The position numbers were made by a program, and so were the translations under genes. From NCBI GenBank assembly GCA_043228905.1, contig JBHGNT010000003.1, positions 12,896,001 to 12,960,000 of the forward strand: a stretch of DNA of 64,000 nt, in the 5' to 3' direction. This DNA comes from Azolla caroliniana. Taxonomy: Eukaryota; Polypodiophyta. The notes below the pieces were generated by a model. That model saw only the letters and a program-made list of their open reading frames with translations. It had not been told where the DNA came from and did not search any database. Positions 1-11,070 of the stretch are shown piece by piece. Within the stretch, counting starts at the first letter, position 1, and each line of letters opens with the position of its first letter.

Positions 1-1887
1 GAACAGAATTACTCTACGACGGAACGCGAGGCATTGGGAATGGTGTATAGTGTCACAAAGTACAGGCACTATCTGCTCGGAAGGAAGTTTTCCTTCCATG
101 TCGACCATTCGGCACTACTCTACCTGGTCTCGAAGGCATCCCTGACGGGAAAAATTGCACGGTGGACACTGCTACTACAGGAATTTGAATTCGACATTTT
201 CCACCGACCCGGGGCGTAGCATGCGGTAGCGGACTATCTAAGCAGACTTGAATCCGGAGAAGCAGGGGACGGCGTCCAGGATGAGTTTCCCGACGCCGAA
301 TTGTTCCGGATCACGACGAAACCGGCAACGGATACAACGGTAGCCGACGAAGACACATGGCTAACTGAGATGCACCAGTTCCTGAGCACCGGAGTTCCCC
401 CGGACAACATGGACTGCGATGAAAGGAAAAGGGTAGCAGTAAGAAGTAGACATTTCTGCTTGGTTGGGGACACCCTCTATCACAAGGGGGCAGATGGCAT
501 CTGGAGACGAGCAGTGCGGAGCGATGAGAAGGATCTAATCCTCAGGGAAGCCCACTGTGGAATTGCTGGCGGGCATTATGCCGGCGACGCAACCGCTAGG
601 AAAATATGGCAGAGCGGACTGTGGTGGCCGACTACCCTAAAAGATGCCGTGAAGTATAGCAGAGAATGCGATTTGTGTCAACGACTGGGCCAACCCACAG
701 AGCAGGCCCAGATGCCACACCACCCGGTCTTGCCCTTAGAACCATTTCAAAAGTGGGGGTTGGACTTTGTCGGTCCCTTCAAACCACCGGCAATGCGAAC
801 CGGAAATCGGTATGTCATAGTGGCGACCGACTATTGCACCAAATGGGTAGAAGCAAAGTCCTTACGGGACAACACGGTCGCTTCCACGGCAAAGTTTCTG
901 TACGAATGCATATGGTGCCGGTATGGATGCCCGATCGAGCTTATAAGTGACCAAGGAGGACATTTTCCCGGGCAGGTAGTAGAAAGCCTGACGTCATTTT
1001 ACGCGGTGGTACATAAAAAGAGTACACCCTACTACCCTCAAGCCAATGGACTAGCGGAATCAACGAACAAAACTCTGCAGAACATCCTACGAAAAATCGT
1101 CAACGAGAACCGGACCGACTGGGATACGAAATTGCAAAGCGCGCTATGGGCGTACCGAACAACGTACAAAACCAGCATCCGGACAACCCCGTTCCGACTA
1201 GCATTCGGGTTAGAAGCGGTCATGCCGGTAGAGTTCCAGATCCCCAGCTTACGGATTCAGGTAAAGGAGCGCTTAAGTGAGAACGAGTCCGAACGAATCC
1301 GACTGGCAACGCTTTTGGAATTAGAGGAAAACCGAATAGCCAGCTTACTACAACTCGAACTGGAGCAAAGGAGGAGAAAAGCCTTCGTGGACTGACACCG
1401 GCGTGGCAATGAAAAGGAGTTCGAAGTCGGGAAACCGGTGCTACTATTCCAGACAAGGATGGGGAACATGCCGGGAAAGTTGCGGTTTCGATGGACCGGA
1501 CCGTTCTGGATCACCAAGGAGTACAATGGGTCGTATTAGCTCGGCACGTTGTCTGGAGATGTCATCGGCAAGTGGGCAAATGGATTTCGGCTAAAGCCGT
1601 ATAAAGGAAATATGCCAGCCAACCCGTTGAAGCGAAACCCGAAAATCCGGCAAGATGAGGAACCGACACCGACAAACGCTGCTCGGACCGAGGAAGAACC
1701 GACACCGACAGACGCTGCTGAAGACATTCGGACCGAGGAAGAACCGACACCGACAAACGCTGCTGAAGACATTCGGACAGAGAAAGAACCGACACCAATA
1801 CTGATGAGGACCATCCCGGAAAACCGACAGAAGGATCCGGTATCCACACGAACCGACCCGAACAAATCGGGGGGGACCAGCAAATGA
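1..1887 (+). pseudogene. Ty3/gypsy pol, 3' part (RNase H end, integrase)
   Basis: One reading frame runs from the window edge to a stop at 1885-1887. It begins in the RNase H domain (TTEREALGMVY, then FHVDHSALLYL). A connection region ends in HAVADYLSRLE. The integrase follows, with a zinc-binding H-x6-H-x30-C-x2-C module at about 561-680. Its core has catalytic D (codon 763), D (949) and E (1057); the last two are 35 residues apart, the DD35E spacing. A GPF/WTGPFW-type C-terminal domain lies near 1420-1540. The tail carries three copies of an EEPTPTNAAEDIRTE-like repeat (about 1660-1800). Three in-frame stops (217-219 TAG, 1393-1395 TGA, 1537-1539 TAG) break it, so it is called a pseudogene although the catalytic residues remain. 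Reverse transcriptase, protease and gag lie outside the window. The Ty3/gypsy assignment is firm; the lineage was not determined. Confidence 0.9.
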
Positions 1888-1901
1888 CGTGGTCCAAGCA
1901 A

Positions 1902-1902
<1 letters not shown>

Positions 1903-1940
<38 letters not shown>

Positions 1941-1956
1941 AAATAAAAATAAAAAA
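1903..1956. repeat. (AAAT)n microsatellite
   Basis: An uninterrupted run of AAAT units followed by AAAAAT units separates the pol frame from the downstream coiled-coil ORF. It is simple sequence with no coding content. Confidence 0.95.
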
Positions 1957-2056
1957 TGACGTGGGCAGAATCGACGCGAATCATCGTAATGATGGGGAGA
2001 TCACAAGAGGTGGGAGCGCCACCATGCAACGAAGAGGCGCCATGCATTAAAGAAGG

Positions 2057-5000
2057 ATGTGTGCGGACTTGCTATTTAAAGCAGGGAACGTGGGCACTCA
2101 CACGCGGCAAACAAGAAAGGACATACTAATTATGGCGGGAGAGGAACATGCGCGGGAAACGAAAAAGGACGGCTCGAGGCACAACCCACTATATAAGACA
2201 CAGGCCTGCAAAGGGCTCACGTTTTACGAATTTTCCTACATACAGGCGCAGAAGCACAGAAGAGCGACCCGACGCACAGAGCACACACAGCGCGATCCCG
2301 AACACCAGGCAGCAGACGAAGAATTCGAAGCAATGGTACTATCGGAAGAGGCACGCCAATGGATGAGGGAGAACGGGTTAAAAGGCTTGCTGCGGATCGC
2401 CGACGCTCCACCACACGCAGAACCAGAGCAGGCGGCAGCATCGATTGATATATCAGAAGTCACGGAAGGAGCGGTGCAGGCACTCACGGGGATCAAAGCA
2501 GAAGGACTGCAAACAATCGAAAACCCTTCCACTGAAATCCTGTTCGAATATTTCGGGGAATACTCTATCAGCAGCAAGGCGTACCGAACGCAGGGCGGAG
2601 AGAACCTGCTGTTCGGAGAAGTGGCCCGCGCTATGATGGAATACGGATTCGTGAATCCCCGTCCCCCGGTTATAGCCAAGTATCGGGCAGCATTCTTGAT
2701 AGCAGCGTACGAGGGCTTACAAATAGACTGGCTCCATTTCATAACCGAAGGATTGAAGGAGGCCATCAAAAATCTGGTGCAAGGAAAAAAGCCATGGGCC
2801 GGGATAGCACAATGGCTAACGGTGTTAGTCCCACCGGTACTCCCCATCACACAAAAGAAAAGAGGTCGGCTGGAGACGACGCCGAAAAAGGTCACAAAGC
2901 GCCGACAGATCTTGGAGAAACACACCCCCGGATGGACCCCGCAAGAAGCAGAACAGCAGGGGGAAGGACCATCCCGACAGCAACAGGAACCGGCAACAAA
3001 GGCAAAACCGGCAGGTAAAGGCAAAGGGAAAGCGGCCGAGGAGGAACCGGTAGCGCGCAAACCAATCCATATAACGCTGCGACGGCCGGAACCGGAACCA
3101 GAGGTCTCTAGACAAAAGGTCCGTCTGGTAACCGCACCGGAGGAGGAAACGGAAACAGAAGACTCATCCGAACCACTGGTAAGACTCCCAGCAAGACAAG
3201 GTCGGGAGAAACGGGCGAAAGGAGCGGCTCCACCAGTGGACAGAACTCAGCAGAGGGCGCAAGGACCATCTCCAGTAGCCGAGGTGGAAATAGCACCGGA
3301 ACCCGTACCCAGGGAAGCAGCACCGACACCGGTTGGGCCGGACTTCAGAAAACCGGTCATCCCAGAGAAGAAGAAGGAACGAGCGCCGGAGCCGGAGCCA
3401 GAGAAGAGGCCGGAAAATCAGCCTGGCTTAAGTGAGCAAGGCCACCCCGAAATCGGAAGAACAAAGCCACAATGGCTGAGATGGCTTTCGGAGCAGTTAT
3501 CGGGAGTAGCGGACCAGTTAGAGAAAGAAGAAACGTGTCGGCAACAGCTGACGCATACAACAACTCAGGAGTTGGTCGCACTCCGAACACAGATCGAGGA
3601 AATGCAAGGGGAGCTGTTGCAGGCAAGGGAAGGAATTCAACAAGCACAAGCTGTCACCGAGCCGGTCGGGACAACAAGGAAGCAACCAGAACCGGAACCG
3701 GAACCGGTAGCCTTGCATACCGGCCCTGAAACCGAAAAAATAATAGAAACCTTACGAGAGGAGTTACAAGCTCAGGAGGCATTAAGGGAAAGAGAAAGGG
3801 AGCAGCGGAAAGCGGTGGAGGATGACAGACGAAAAATGGAAGAAGGCCTCCGGAAAGGTCGAGCCGCTAATGACCGACTGCAAGAAGAAAAAGAGAAGCT
3901 GCAGAAGGAGAAGGACCGACTACGTCGACATGCCGAACAAGAGATAGAACGACTGCAGGAAGAACTCCGACAACAGAAGGACCGGGACAATCGGTTAAGA
4001 GCTCAGGCAACCCGACGCCTGAAGCAGAAGACGGAGGACTTCGACCGTCTCTACCGAGATCACAAGCAGGCCGAGTCGGACAACAAAAAACGAGCAGCAG
4101 ACTACGACCGGCAAATAGAGAAGCTGAAAGAGCAGCTCAAAGAGACCCGATTAGACCTGGCTAAGGCGATGGATGAGGTCAGTGCCAACAAGGAAGCATT
4201 GTCGGCGGAAATAGCCCAAGCAACGGAGAGAAGGAAGGAATTAGAGGAGCTAAGGCGGGAAAAGTTGGACCTGACCAAGATCAGGAATGAAGAAAAGGAA
4301 AAATCGACCTTCACGATCAGCAAACTGCAGAGTACCTATGAAAAGCAGAAAGCAGATTACGAGGCCCAGGCTCAGATAATGGCCGACATTATAAAACGGG
4401 CAAGGAAGGAAAAGCAGGAAGCTTATGCGCATGCTAAGGCAGGAGTTGACCGGATCAAGCTCATCATGTCAGGATGGAGTACCCGAGCTCAGGCAAGTAT
4501 CAACGAAAGTACGGAAAAGCTATGGAAGGAGTGGTCACAACAGGCAGCCGAGCTGCAGACACTCCGAGCGGATGCCGAGAATCGGAAGAAGACCGGCGAC
4601 AGGTTCTACAAGATGGATGAAGAAAGTATCGTCGCCATTCGGGAGGAATTGTCGGAGGATTTCTACACTTTAGCAGAAGAACACCTCAAAGAAATCCGAG
4701 GCTTGGTAGAGAGGTTGGATGACGGGCAGCTCGCAACTCAATTGGAGTTGGAGAGATACGAGCAGGACCGGTTACGACAGGAAGCTAAGGGAAGAACGAC
4801 GCCAACTACTATTGGTGAGGGAACGCGACCGACTGAAGATGAACCAACCGACACCGAACAACCCCGACGAGGAATACCTGAAGACGAACTTGAAGAAGAG
4901 CAGGAGCGGACCGATGCCGGAGAAGAAGAAGAGCTGAGACCGGAAGACACCAGGGCAGAGGAAGGAGGCATATCAAGTCGACCAGTCGAGACCGGAGAAA

Positions 5001-5236
5001 GCGACACCGGTAACAGAACAGAGCCAGGAACGGAGGGAGAACAGGAAGAACCCGGACGAAGCGGTGAGGAAGCACCGGCACCACGGAATCAAGCAGAGCC
5101 GGAGCAGAAAATTTTTACGGAACAGCCTACCCAACAGGAGGTCGGAGACCAGGCAGGCAAGGAACAGGAACAGGAGGAAGAAGCACCACTTGACACTATC
5201 GAGCAAAGTGTGCTCGATATTTTGGAGGAAGACTGA
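2057..5236 (+). CDS. Gypsy accessory ORF: large coiled-coil protein downstream of integrase
   Basis: An intact 1059-codon frame lies in the same orientation as the gypsy pol and 170 bp after it. Residues about 88-271 look like a folded domain rich in conserved-looking aromatic positions (FEYFGEYSI, YRAAFLIAAYEGLQIDW, KPWAGIAQWLTVLVPP). Residues about 290-460 are Pro/Glu/Lys-rich and disordered. Residues about 467-533 and 563-841 are long heptad-type coiled coils full of Glu, Lys, Arg and Gln. The C-terminal 170 residues are strongly acidic. No signal peptide, membrane segment, zinc knuckle or protease motif is visible, so it is not an envelope-like protein. The first ATG is at 2057, but a TATTTAAA box at 2073-2080 makes the ATG at 2132 (MAGEEHARE) a plausible true start. 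The position matches the extra ORFs some plant gypsy elements carry; the function is unknown. It is open while the adjacent pol is broken. Confidence 0.75.
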   Translation: MCADLLFKAGNVGTHTRQTRKDILIMAGEEHARETKKDGSRHNPLYKTQACKGLTFYEFSYIQAQKHRRATRRTEHTQRDPEHQAADEEFEAMVLSEEARQWMRENGLKGLLRIADAPPHAEPEQAAASIDISEVTEGAVQALTGIKAEGLQTIENPSTEILFEYFGEYSISSKAYRTQGGENLLFGEVARAMMEYGFVNPRPPVIAKYRAAFLIAAYEGLQIDWLHFITEGLKEAIKNLVQGKKPWAGIAQWLTVLVPPVLPITQKKRGRLETTPKKVTKRRQILEKHTPGWTPQEAEQQGEGPSRQQQEPATKAKPAGKGKGKAAEEEPVARKPIHITLRRPEPEPEVSRQKVRLVTAPEEETETEDSSEPLVRLPARQGREKRAKGAAPPVDRTQQRAQGPSPVAEVEIAPEPVPREAAPTPVGPDFRKPVIPEKKKERAPEPEPEKRPENQPGLSEQGHPEIGRTKPQWLRWLSEQLSGVADQLEKEETCRQQLTHTTTQELVALRTQIEEMQGELLQAREGIQQAQAVTEPVGTTRKQPEPEPEPVALHTGPETEKIIETLREELQAQEALREREREQRKAVEDDRRKMEEGLRKGRAANDRLQEEKEKLQKEKDRLRRHAEQEIERLQEELRQQKDRDNRLRAQATRRLKQKTEDFDRLYRDHKQAESDNKKRAADYDRQIEKLKEQLKETRLDLAKAMDEVSANKEALSAEIAQATERRKELEELRREKLDLTKIRNEEKEKSTFTISKLQSTYEKQKADYEAQAQIMADIIKRARKEKQEAYAHAKAGVDRIKLIMSGWSTRAQASINESTEKLWKEWSQQAAELQTLRADAENRKKTGDRFYKMDEESIVAIREELSEDFYTLAEEHLKEIRGLVERLDDGQLATQLELERYEQDRLRQEAKGRTTPTTIGEGTRPTEDEPTDTEQPRRGIPEDELEEEQERTDAGEEEELRPEDTRAEEGGISSRPVETGESDTGNRTEPGTEGEQEEPGRSGEEAPAPRNQAEPEQKIFTEQPTQQEVGDQAGKEQEQEEEAPLDTIEQSVLDILEED
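2073..2080 (+). promoter_or_regulatory. TATA-like box upstream of the second ATG of the accessory ORF
   Basis: TATTTAAA lies 52 bp before ATG 2132, within the first 25 codons of the longest frame. It could mark a separate promoter for the accessory ORF. This rests on sequence resemblance only. Confidence 0.25.
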
Positions 5237-5685
5237 GGCCGGGAGTGGATTCGAAGTGCAAGGCACTTTCCCACGGGCGTGCCATGTGTGGGCCGGTCAG
5301 AAGAGCAAGGACAAGTGGGAAGGCAGAATCGGATCGGATAATAGGAAGTAATAGTAGAATTATTATTCGGAGGGACGGATTCGGTACAGTTGTACTGATC
5401 CAGATCCGAACCAATTCGGATGTCGGTTGCCTAAGCGCACCGATTGTAACCTTGCCGGATGCCTATAAAAGGATCCGATGATTTGTAAAGTGTTTTGACG
5501 GAAGTAATACAATAGCAATTATTGTGTATTTATCTGTATCTCGTATTGTTTGCCGTCCGTGCTTAATTGTAATCATCTTATGCGTGTAACCTAGCATCCA
5601 ATCCTTACCACCCCTTTGGAGAAGTGTCGGATAGACACCTGTGTTGAGGCTAGTCCAGCTAGACAGACAACACCCATCTTCCCCA
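5237..5685 (+). mobile_element. Probable 3' LTR of the gypsy element
   Basis: Non-coding sequence follows the accessory ORF directly and carries an LTR-type core promoter (TATAAAAGG at 5464-5472) and an AT-rich stretch suited to polyadenylation. It ends where copia reverse-transcriptase coding begins (about 5690). The 5' partner LTR is outside the window, so neither boundary can be fixed by comparison. Confidence 0.5.
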
Positions 5686-5689
5686 TCAT

Positions 5690-5985
5690 CTACGTGGATA
5701 ACATGGTACTCTCTAGTCGACATGACGGAGAGCTCGTCAGACTTGTCAGGCAACTGCGGTTGAAGTTTGCCACGAAGGACCTCGGTTGACTTACCTTCAT
5801 TTTGGGGATGAAGATAAGTCACCTTTGGAATCGACGACAACTATTTCTGTCTCAAGACAACTATATTGGAAGTGTCTTGGAATGCTTCAACATGCAATCG
5901 GCAATATCTATGTCGACCCCGCTCCCAATCAGCCTTCGGCTATCTCACAAAGACTATTCGACATCCGGTCTGGAGGGGGAATGTT
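5690..5985 (+). pseudogene. Ty1/copia reverse transcriptase fragment
   Basis: Conceptual translation gives IIYVDNMVLSS (the YVDD active-site strand with the last D replaced by N), then KFATKDLG and LTFILGMKI, then LSQDNYIGSVLECFNM. This is the usual order at the C-terminal end of copia RT. It contains a stop and changes frame, has no N-terminal RT part, and is cut by non-coding sequence at about 5985. It continues as RNase H from about 6460. Confidence 0.8.
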
Positions 5986-6455
5986 AGAGTGATGATCTAA
6001 TGTACGCATACGATAAGGATATAATATATATGAAATAAGAAAGGAGAGAGAGAAAGAAGGATGTCGATCCACCCGACCACCCTCGAGCGAAGGGATCGAG
6101 ACGGACTCGAGCCTCGATCGGCATCCCATACCACCGTTGTGGCGTCAAGTCGTACCTAGTGCTGGCACGCTCACTACAAGAGTTGACCCACCATGAAACA
6201 GAGTCTCAACGTAGTCAAGAGATGATCAAATGAGGGTAGTTAGGCCTCATATTTATTGTGAGACCCAAGGCCCCCAGGCAAGTTCACACTTGGCCTAATG
6301 GCTTGTCTTTAATCCCGAGGATTAAAAGTAATCCTCCCCTTCTTTACACTCTCGTTTAACCCTCACACTTATCCACATGTATAGAATACTACGGTAAATT
6401 CTCACCACAGGATAATATATGGTCATGCCCGTAACAGGGAAACTACAAAGCCAAT
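5983..6455. mobile_element. Non-coding insertion in the copia RT/RNase H gene, solo-LTR-like
   Basis: About 470 bp without coding potential separates RT from RNase H motifs that are normally contiguous. The left edge begins TGTTAGAG, a typical LTR start. The right edge is not resolved and no target duplication was recognised. It contains a GA-rich tract near 6040. Confidence 0.4.
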
Positions 6456-6459
6456 ACCA

Positions 6460-7020
6460 TACACACCAACTATCAACTTCTTGATGTATGCGATGATCGC
6501 AACACGGTCGGACTTAGCTCATGTCGTAGGAGTCGTTAGCAGATTTATGTATAATCCCGATCGATCGCATTGGAACACGGTAAAGCATGTGTTTAGATAT
6601 CTAGTGGGCACAAAAGACCACGACATTTGATTCAATCCGAACAAGACTTGAGGTGTAGTTAGATACACGGACTCGGACTTTGCAGGCTGCCCGGACAACC
6701 GAAAGTCAACAACCGGATATTGCTTCAAATTTGTCAATGGGGCAATCTCGTGGAAGTCGAAACTACAGGAGTGCCCGTCAACATCAATGAGTGAAGCTGA
6801 GTATGTAGCCACATTCGACGTGGCCAAAAAGGCCTTATGGCTCAGTCGACTAGCGCGCACGTTTCGACAAGTCGATTCCGATTCGGCTACAATTGTCTAT
6901 AGAAACAGTCAAAGGTGTTGTCACTTTGTCCAAAAATCTAGTTCATCATAATGCCTCGAAGCATATCAATGTTCGATACCACTTCGTTCAAGACTACGTC
7001 ATTTCTGGGACAATGTAGTA
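6460..7020 (+). pseudogene. Ty1/copia RT end and RNase H fragment
   Basis: Translation shows FLMYAMIATRSDLAHVVGVVS, then HWNTVKHVFRYL, YTDSDFAGCPDNRKSTTGY, ISWKSKLQECPS and MSEAEYVA. These are the canonical copia RNase H landmarks in order. In-frame stops at several points (after KDHDI and FNPNKT) and a frameshift near 6910 mark it as dead. It is the continuation of the fragment at 5690-5985. Confidence 0.85.
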
Positions 7021-7680
7021 GATAGATAACCAATTGTCTTCTAGTAGTCCGATTCTAGTTTCTTTGACACCAAATGGGTGTCAGGAAATATCAGTCTGAT
7101 TAAATTGGACTCAAGGATGCTTTTGGACAATTGCCCTTGATAGTTTCGGGATTTGCCAATGAGCACAACTTCTTCAGCTTTAGCCGATTTGGGCTTTATT
7201 TTTCGGCCATTGCCTATTTAGTTGTAAGCCAATTAGTTCAACACTCTTTTGTATAAATTTGTAATTTTGTTTAGTCTTTAATTGACATATTCTTGTTGTA
7301 TGTGCCCATTACAGGGGAGTGTCGTTCATTATAGTGTATAATGGATGTATTCACACTATCCTATTGGATAGATGAGATTTAGGACAATTATGTAAATATG
7401 TCAAAGGGAAGTTGCCTTAGGCTAGTTGGTACATAAGTGGCTTTGTAACCTAGTTCATTGTGTTTGTTGTCATATATTGTAACTTTGAGAGTAGTAATAT
7501 AGTTAAATTGTTCTTGTGCCTCTTTGTTGTGTTGTTTCCTTGATCTTGTTCTCTTGCTACAGTTGCGTCTTGCTTCTCATATCAATCTCTTTTACTGACC
7601 TTATATATCATCCACTTGAAGATCTTCATTATATAGAGTGTTGGTTTTGTTCTGCACATTGACGGCCACCTTCCAACACC
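7021..7680. other. Non-coding stretch between two copia RNase H fragments
   Basis: AT-rich sequence without a coherent reading frame. It probably contains decayed copia 3' non-coding or LTR sequence, since a GGGGAG tract followed by TGTCG occurs near 7313. No boundaries could be supported. Confidence 0.4.
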
Positions 7681-8305
7681 AATAGCGGAAAGAAGCACTA
7701 GGAAGTTGTAAAACACATCTTCCGGTACCTTCAAGGCACCGAGGATCTGCCCTGACTTTCAGATTGAACTAGCCGACCAAAGTCAAAGGCTTCACCGATT
7801 CCGATTATGCCGGAAACTGCGACAATCTGAAATCGACATCAAGATATGTCTTCCCCTACAGAGGTAGAGCTTTCTCATGGAGGTCAAAGCTACAAGAATG
7901 CACGACGCTCTCTACAACAGACGTCGTATACATAGACGCGTCAAAGGTAGCCAAAGAGGTTATCTAGTTGCAATGACTATTAGCTGATTTTTTGGCAAAG
8001 AGCCGAATTGACCATCCCGCACTAACCCTATATTGTGACTCACAAAGCAGAATCCACCTCATTCAGAACCCAGTATACCATATGAAGGCAAAACATATCG
8101 AGGTGAGGTATCATCACATTTGGGAGCTCGTCCCCGACAAAAAGCTTGAAGTCCAAAAAGTGGATACCGATAACATCACCAATAGCTTGACAAAGCCATT
8201 CCTAGATCATCGCGTCAACAAACTCAGGAGACAAATGGGACTATTGCAAGTCAAGGAGCAAAGAGGAGCCGAATCTGAAGGAGCAGCAGGGGAGTCAAAA
8301 TTTTG
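7681..8305 (+). pseudogene. Second Ty1/copia RNase H fragment
   Basis: A second RNase H copy follows the first. Landmarks are VVKHIFRYLQGTEDL, FTDSDYAGNCDNLKSTSRY, FSWRSKLQECTTLSTTDVVY and LYCDSQSRIHLIQNPVYH. The last is followed by KHIEVRYHHIWELV, and the final open stretch ends at 8306. Stops and frame changes occur near 7770 and 7965. It differs from the upstream copy, so it derives from a separate insertion. Confidence 0.85.
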
Positions 8306-9060
8306 AAGGGGCTGAACAAGCCGAAATGGCAATGTCGATGAGTTGAACAGCTGAAAGGTTGTAGAGGCCACTGAGTCCAAGAGAGCTGAAAGGCCACAAG
8401 TCAATCAAAGGGTAGATGGAGCCGGAAGTTGATTGCCGATCAGGAAGAAGGAACGAGGACCAACCAACGAAAGAAGCCAATGGCTAAAGGGTCAAAAGTC
8501 GACTTAGCTAATAGCCGATTCGACAACCAACCAATTTGGCAACTAGCCGACTCTACCACTGCCAATCTAGCTTGTAAATTCTAATTGTAGTTTAAATTTG
8601 CAATGTAATTTAAGCTTACGGGGGAGATAACCCCATTTCATTGTAAACCATTAGTGTTTTCCTTTTACGAGGAAGTTTGTTGGGCTAAAAGTTGCACTCT
8701 ACCTCAAATATGTATTCTTAGTGTGAACACGTCCTCACAGTTATGGCTTAGTTACCCTAACTATAAAAGTGAGAGACTAAGCCTTGTAAAGAAGTTCGAT
8801 GTTAATTGTAAGGTGTTGTCTCTTGAGCAAAATTGTCTCTCTGTGTAACTGTCATCTTCTTGATCTTCTATCTATATACTTTGTCATATTGAATAGTGCA
8901 CCATCATTTTCTCACTTGTTATCTATTTGCTTGATTCACACAAAAGATCCTAATTGCTATTCTGCAACTAGCCAACCTCATCATCTCACACTCACCAGCT
9001 CAGGCACATACTTCGAACAAGAGTATATATAGGATACACAAAGTCTTGGATCTTGAACAC
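8306..9060 (+). mobile_element. Copia 3' non-coding region and possible LTR
   Basis: Non-coding sequence follows the RNase H stop. It has a GGGGGAGAT polypurine-type tract at about 8620-8628 and TGTTGGGC at about 8688, as expected for polypurine tract plus LTR start. The far end was not located because no partner LTR was recognised. Confidence 0.35.
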
Positions 9061-10220
9061 AAAGGTCTTCCACATATCTTAGAAAATTATGACAGAGGAG
9101 GTTTTGAAGTTGAAGCTTGAAGCTTGAACCTTCGCAAAATGTGCCCTAGAGAATAAAAAGTGAAGTATGCATTGGGTATGCTAAGCCTATAACTATGATA
9201 CTTCAAGGCAATGAAGCCCTCAAATACCCTCCCAAACAACAAACATGATTAACAATCAACCATTCAAAATACATGGGGTCAAATACTTCCTAACCTTCAT
9301 GCTCACACAGTTTGCCAACTAGGTAATGTATGACCAATCCGACAAAACATTCTTATGGATTGGTTGGCTATGATGTTTTTTACATGCAAAACCTAATTCC
9401 GAGACAACATCCTCCGTCAAGCATGACTATTATGAATAGACTTGACATGTTGGCAATGGTAAAGAAGATGTGCCCTATTCAATAGTAAATGTTGTGATGA
9501 CCATGAGGCAACACTAAATTATATTACTATGTTATCAACACGATGGATGGTCACATAAGAGGATCCTTATACGTCACTTGCTAGGTTGATGGAAAGGGCA
9601 CAACCACCCAACTAGATATCCCGTGAGCTAGTGTGATGACCCTTTTCCTGTGAACATAAATGTGACATAAATGGAAAGGACAACCAAAGTAGACGTCACA
9701 TGAGCTAGTGTGATGACCCTTTCCTGCCAACATGTCTCTTGATTATGGTAATGAGTGAGTGGTTGAAGTGTAAATGTAGTTAGCAAATGTTTTCATTAGG
9801 TTAGTAATTCTATGTATAAAAAACCCTACTTGAGCAAATAAGGTTGTCAATTAGCAACAAGTCATTTTTTGCATCTTTGTTATGTGGATGAGGATCACGT
9901 GAGCTTGCTTACACCCTTATAATTGACTTTATAGACACTCTACCTTTAAACCATCCTCTTTTCTAATGTAGCTCTAGATCATTTGGTCTAGATGTGCACA
10001 TCTTATAGTTTAACATAGACATGTTAATCATGGTTAAAGTGGGTCAAATTCGTTGATGCTATGGGAGAGGAAGTTTTGTAGCATACTAAATGCATGCATG
10101 GGCTATGGTGGAAAATCAGGTAGTAAGTGAAGTTTACACCAAATTGGAGCTTGGAAAATCATGTGTAGTTAGAGTGTATGTCCATGTATCCTCCGAGATT
10201 ATCATAATGTACACAATAGT
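9061..10220. other. Non-coding stretch with a degenerate ~90-bp duplication
   Basis: No gene is supported. At about 9590-9735 a segment ending in GAGCTAGTGTGATGACCC appears twice about 90 bp apart. The rest is AT-rich with no coding signal on either strand. Confidence 0.6.
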
Positions 10221-10478
10221 GGTTTAAGCACAAAAAGAGTTGTTTCTCTAAAAGGTAAATGTTGCCATCATCACAGATTCACAACAATAGCAAGACCGAT
10301 AATTATTATATAGGTTTTTGAGGGTTGTGTAGGGACTTGGAAGAAAGCATAAATATGGATGTAACACCAACCCTTTGTTTAATGGAAGGCTACATGCAGC
10401 CTCATGATTGATTTGGTATGTACATATATATGTATGTATGTATTGATTGATTGATGCAAACGATCTTTGTGTTGTTTC

Positions 10479-10479
<1 letters not shown>

Positions 10480-10510
<31 letters not shown>
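10480..10510. repeat. (GT)n microsatellite upstream of the syntaxin gene
   Basis: About 15 GT units. Nearby are ATGT/TGAT repeats (10425-10455), a CCATC/CCCAT cluster (10535-10570) and CTCT-rich sequence (10640-10665). This simple sequence marks the distal upstream region of the syntaxin gene. Confidence 0.9.
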
Positions 10511-10513
<3 letters not shown>

Positions 10514-11070
10514 GCGTGATGGTGTTGGTGGTGGGATCCATCTCATCCCATCCCATCCATCCCATCCATTCAATGAAACTGATGATAAAAAGAAATGTCT
10601 CCACAATGTTCACCTCCTTCCTAATTAGTTCACAAGCCCCTCTCTCTCCCTCCCTCTCTCTCTCCATTCTTGGAGTAATGAGAAGAGGCCTTCCTTCGCA
10701 GGGGCCACTGTTATGTTTAGGTTATGGATCAGATCGATCTCATCTTTGACCTTATACATGCTTGGTGAAAAAGGGAAAAAACCGCAGGGAAAGGAGTATT
10801 ATACCAAACATATTTCTTGACTTTTTCTTTCTTTCTTTCGAGAGATGAGATGTGGTCAATGGAAACTTAAAAGGAGAATGAGAAATCATAGTCGTCCTGT
10901 TTGTTTCTTAGCCTGAGGTGCTCGCTCCTCAATATTTTCTTCTCTAATTGGAAATTTAGCGGATTTGCCCTTGGTTGAATCAATCTCATCATCAAATTCA
11001 GTTGTGTGTGTAAAATCAATCCTACCTCTCGTTCAACAAGGGTTTTCTATCAAAGTAGTTATATCAGGCC

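Noticed and set aside
2217-5266. Minus-strand frames up to 274 codons opposite the gypsy accessory ORF
   Set aside because: Antisense shadows of a purine-rich coiled-coil gene (Ser/Phe/Leu-rich translations).
10248-10749. Protein-coding frames across the (GT)n region on both strands
   Set aside because: Translations consist of microsatellite runs (His-Thr, Val-Cys). No conserved character.
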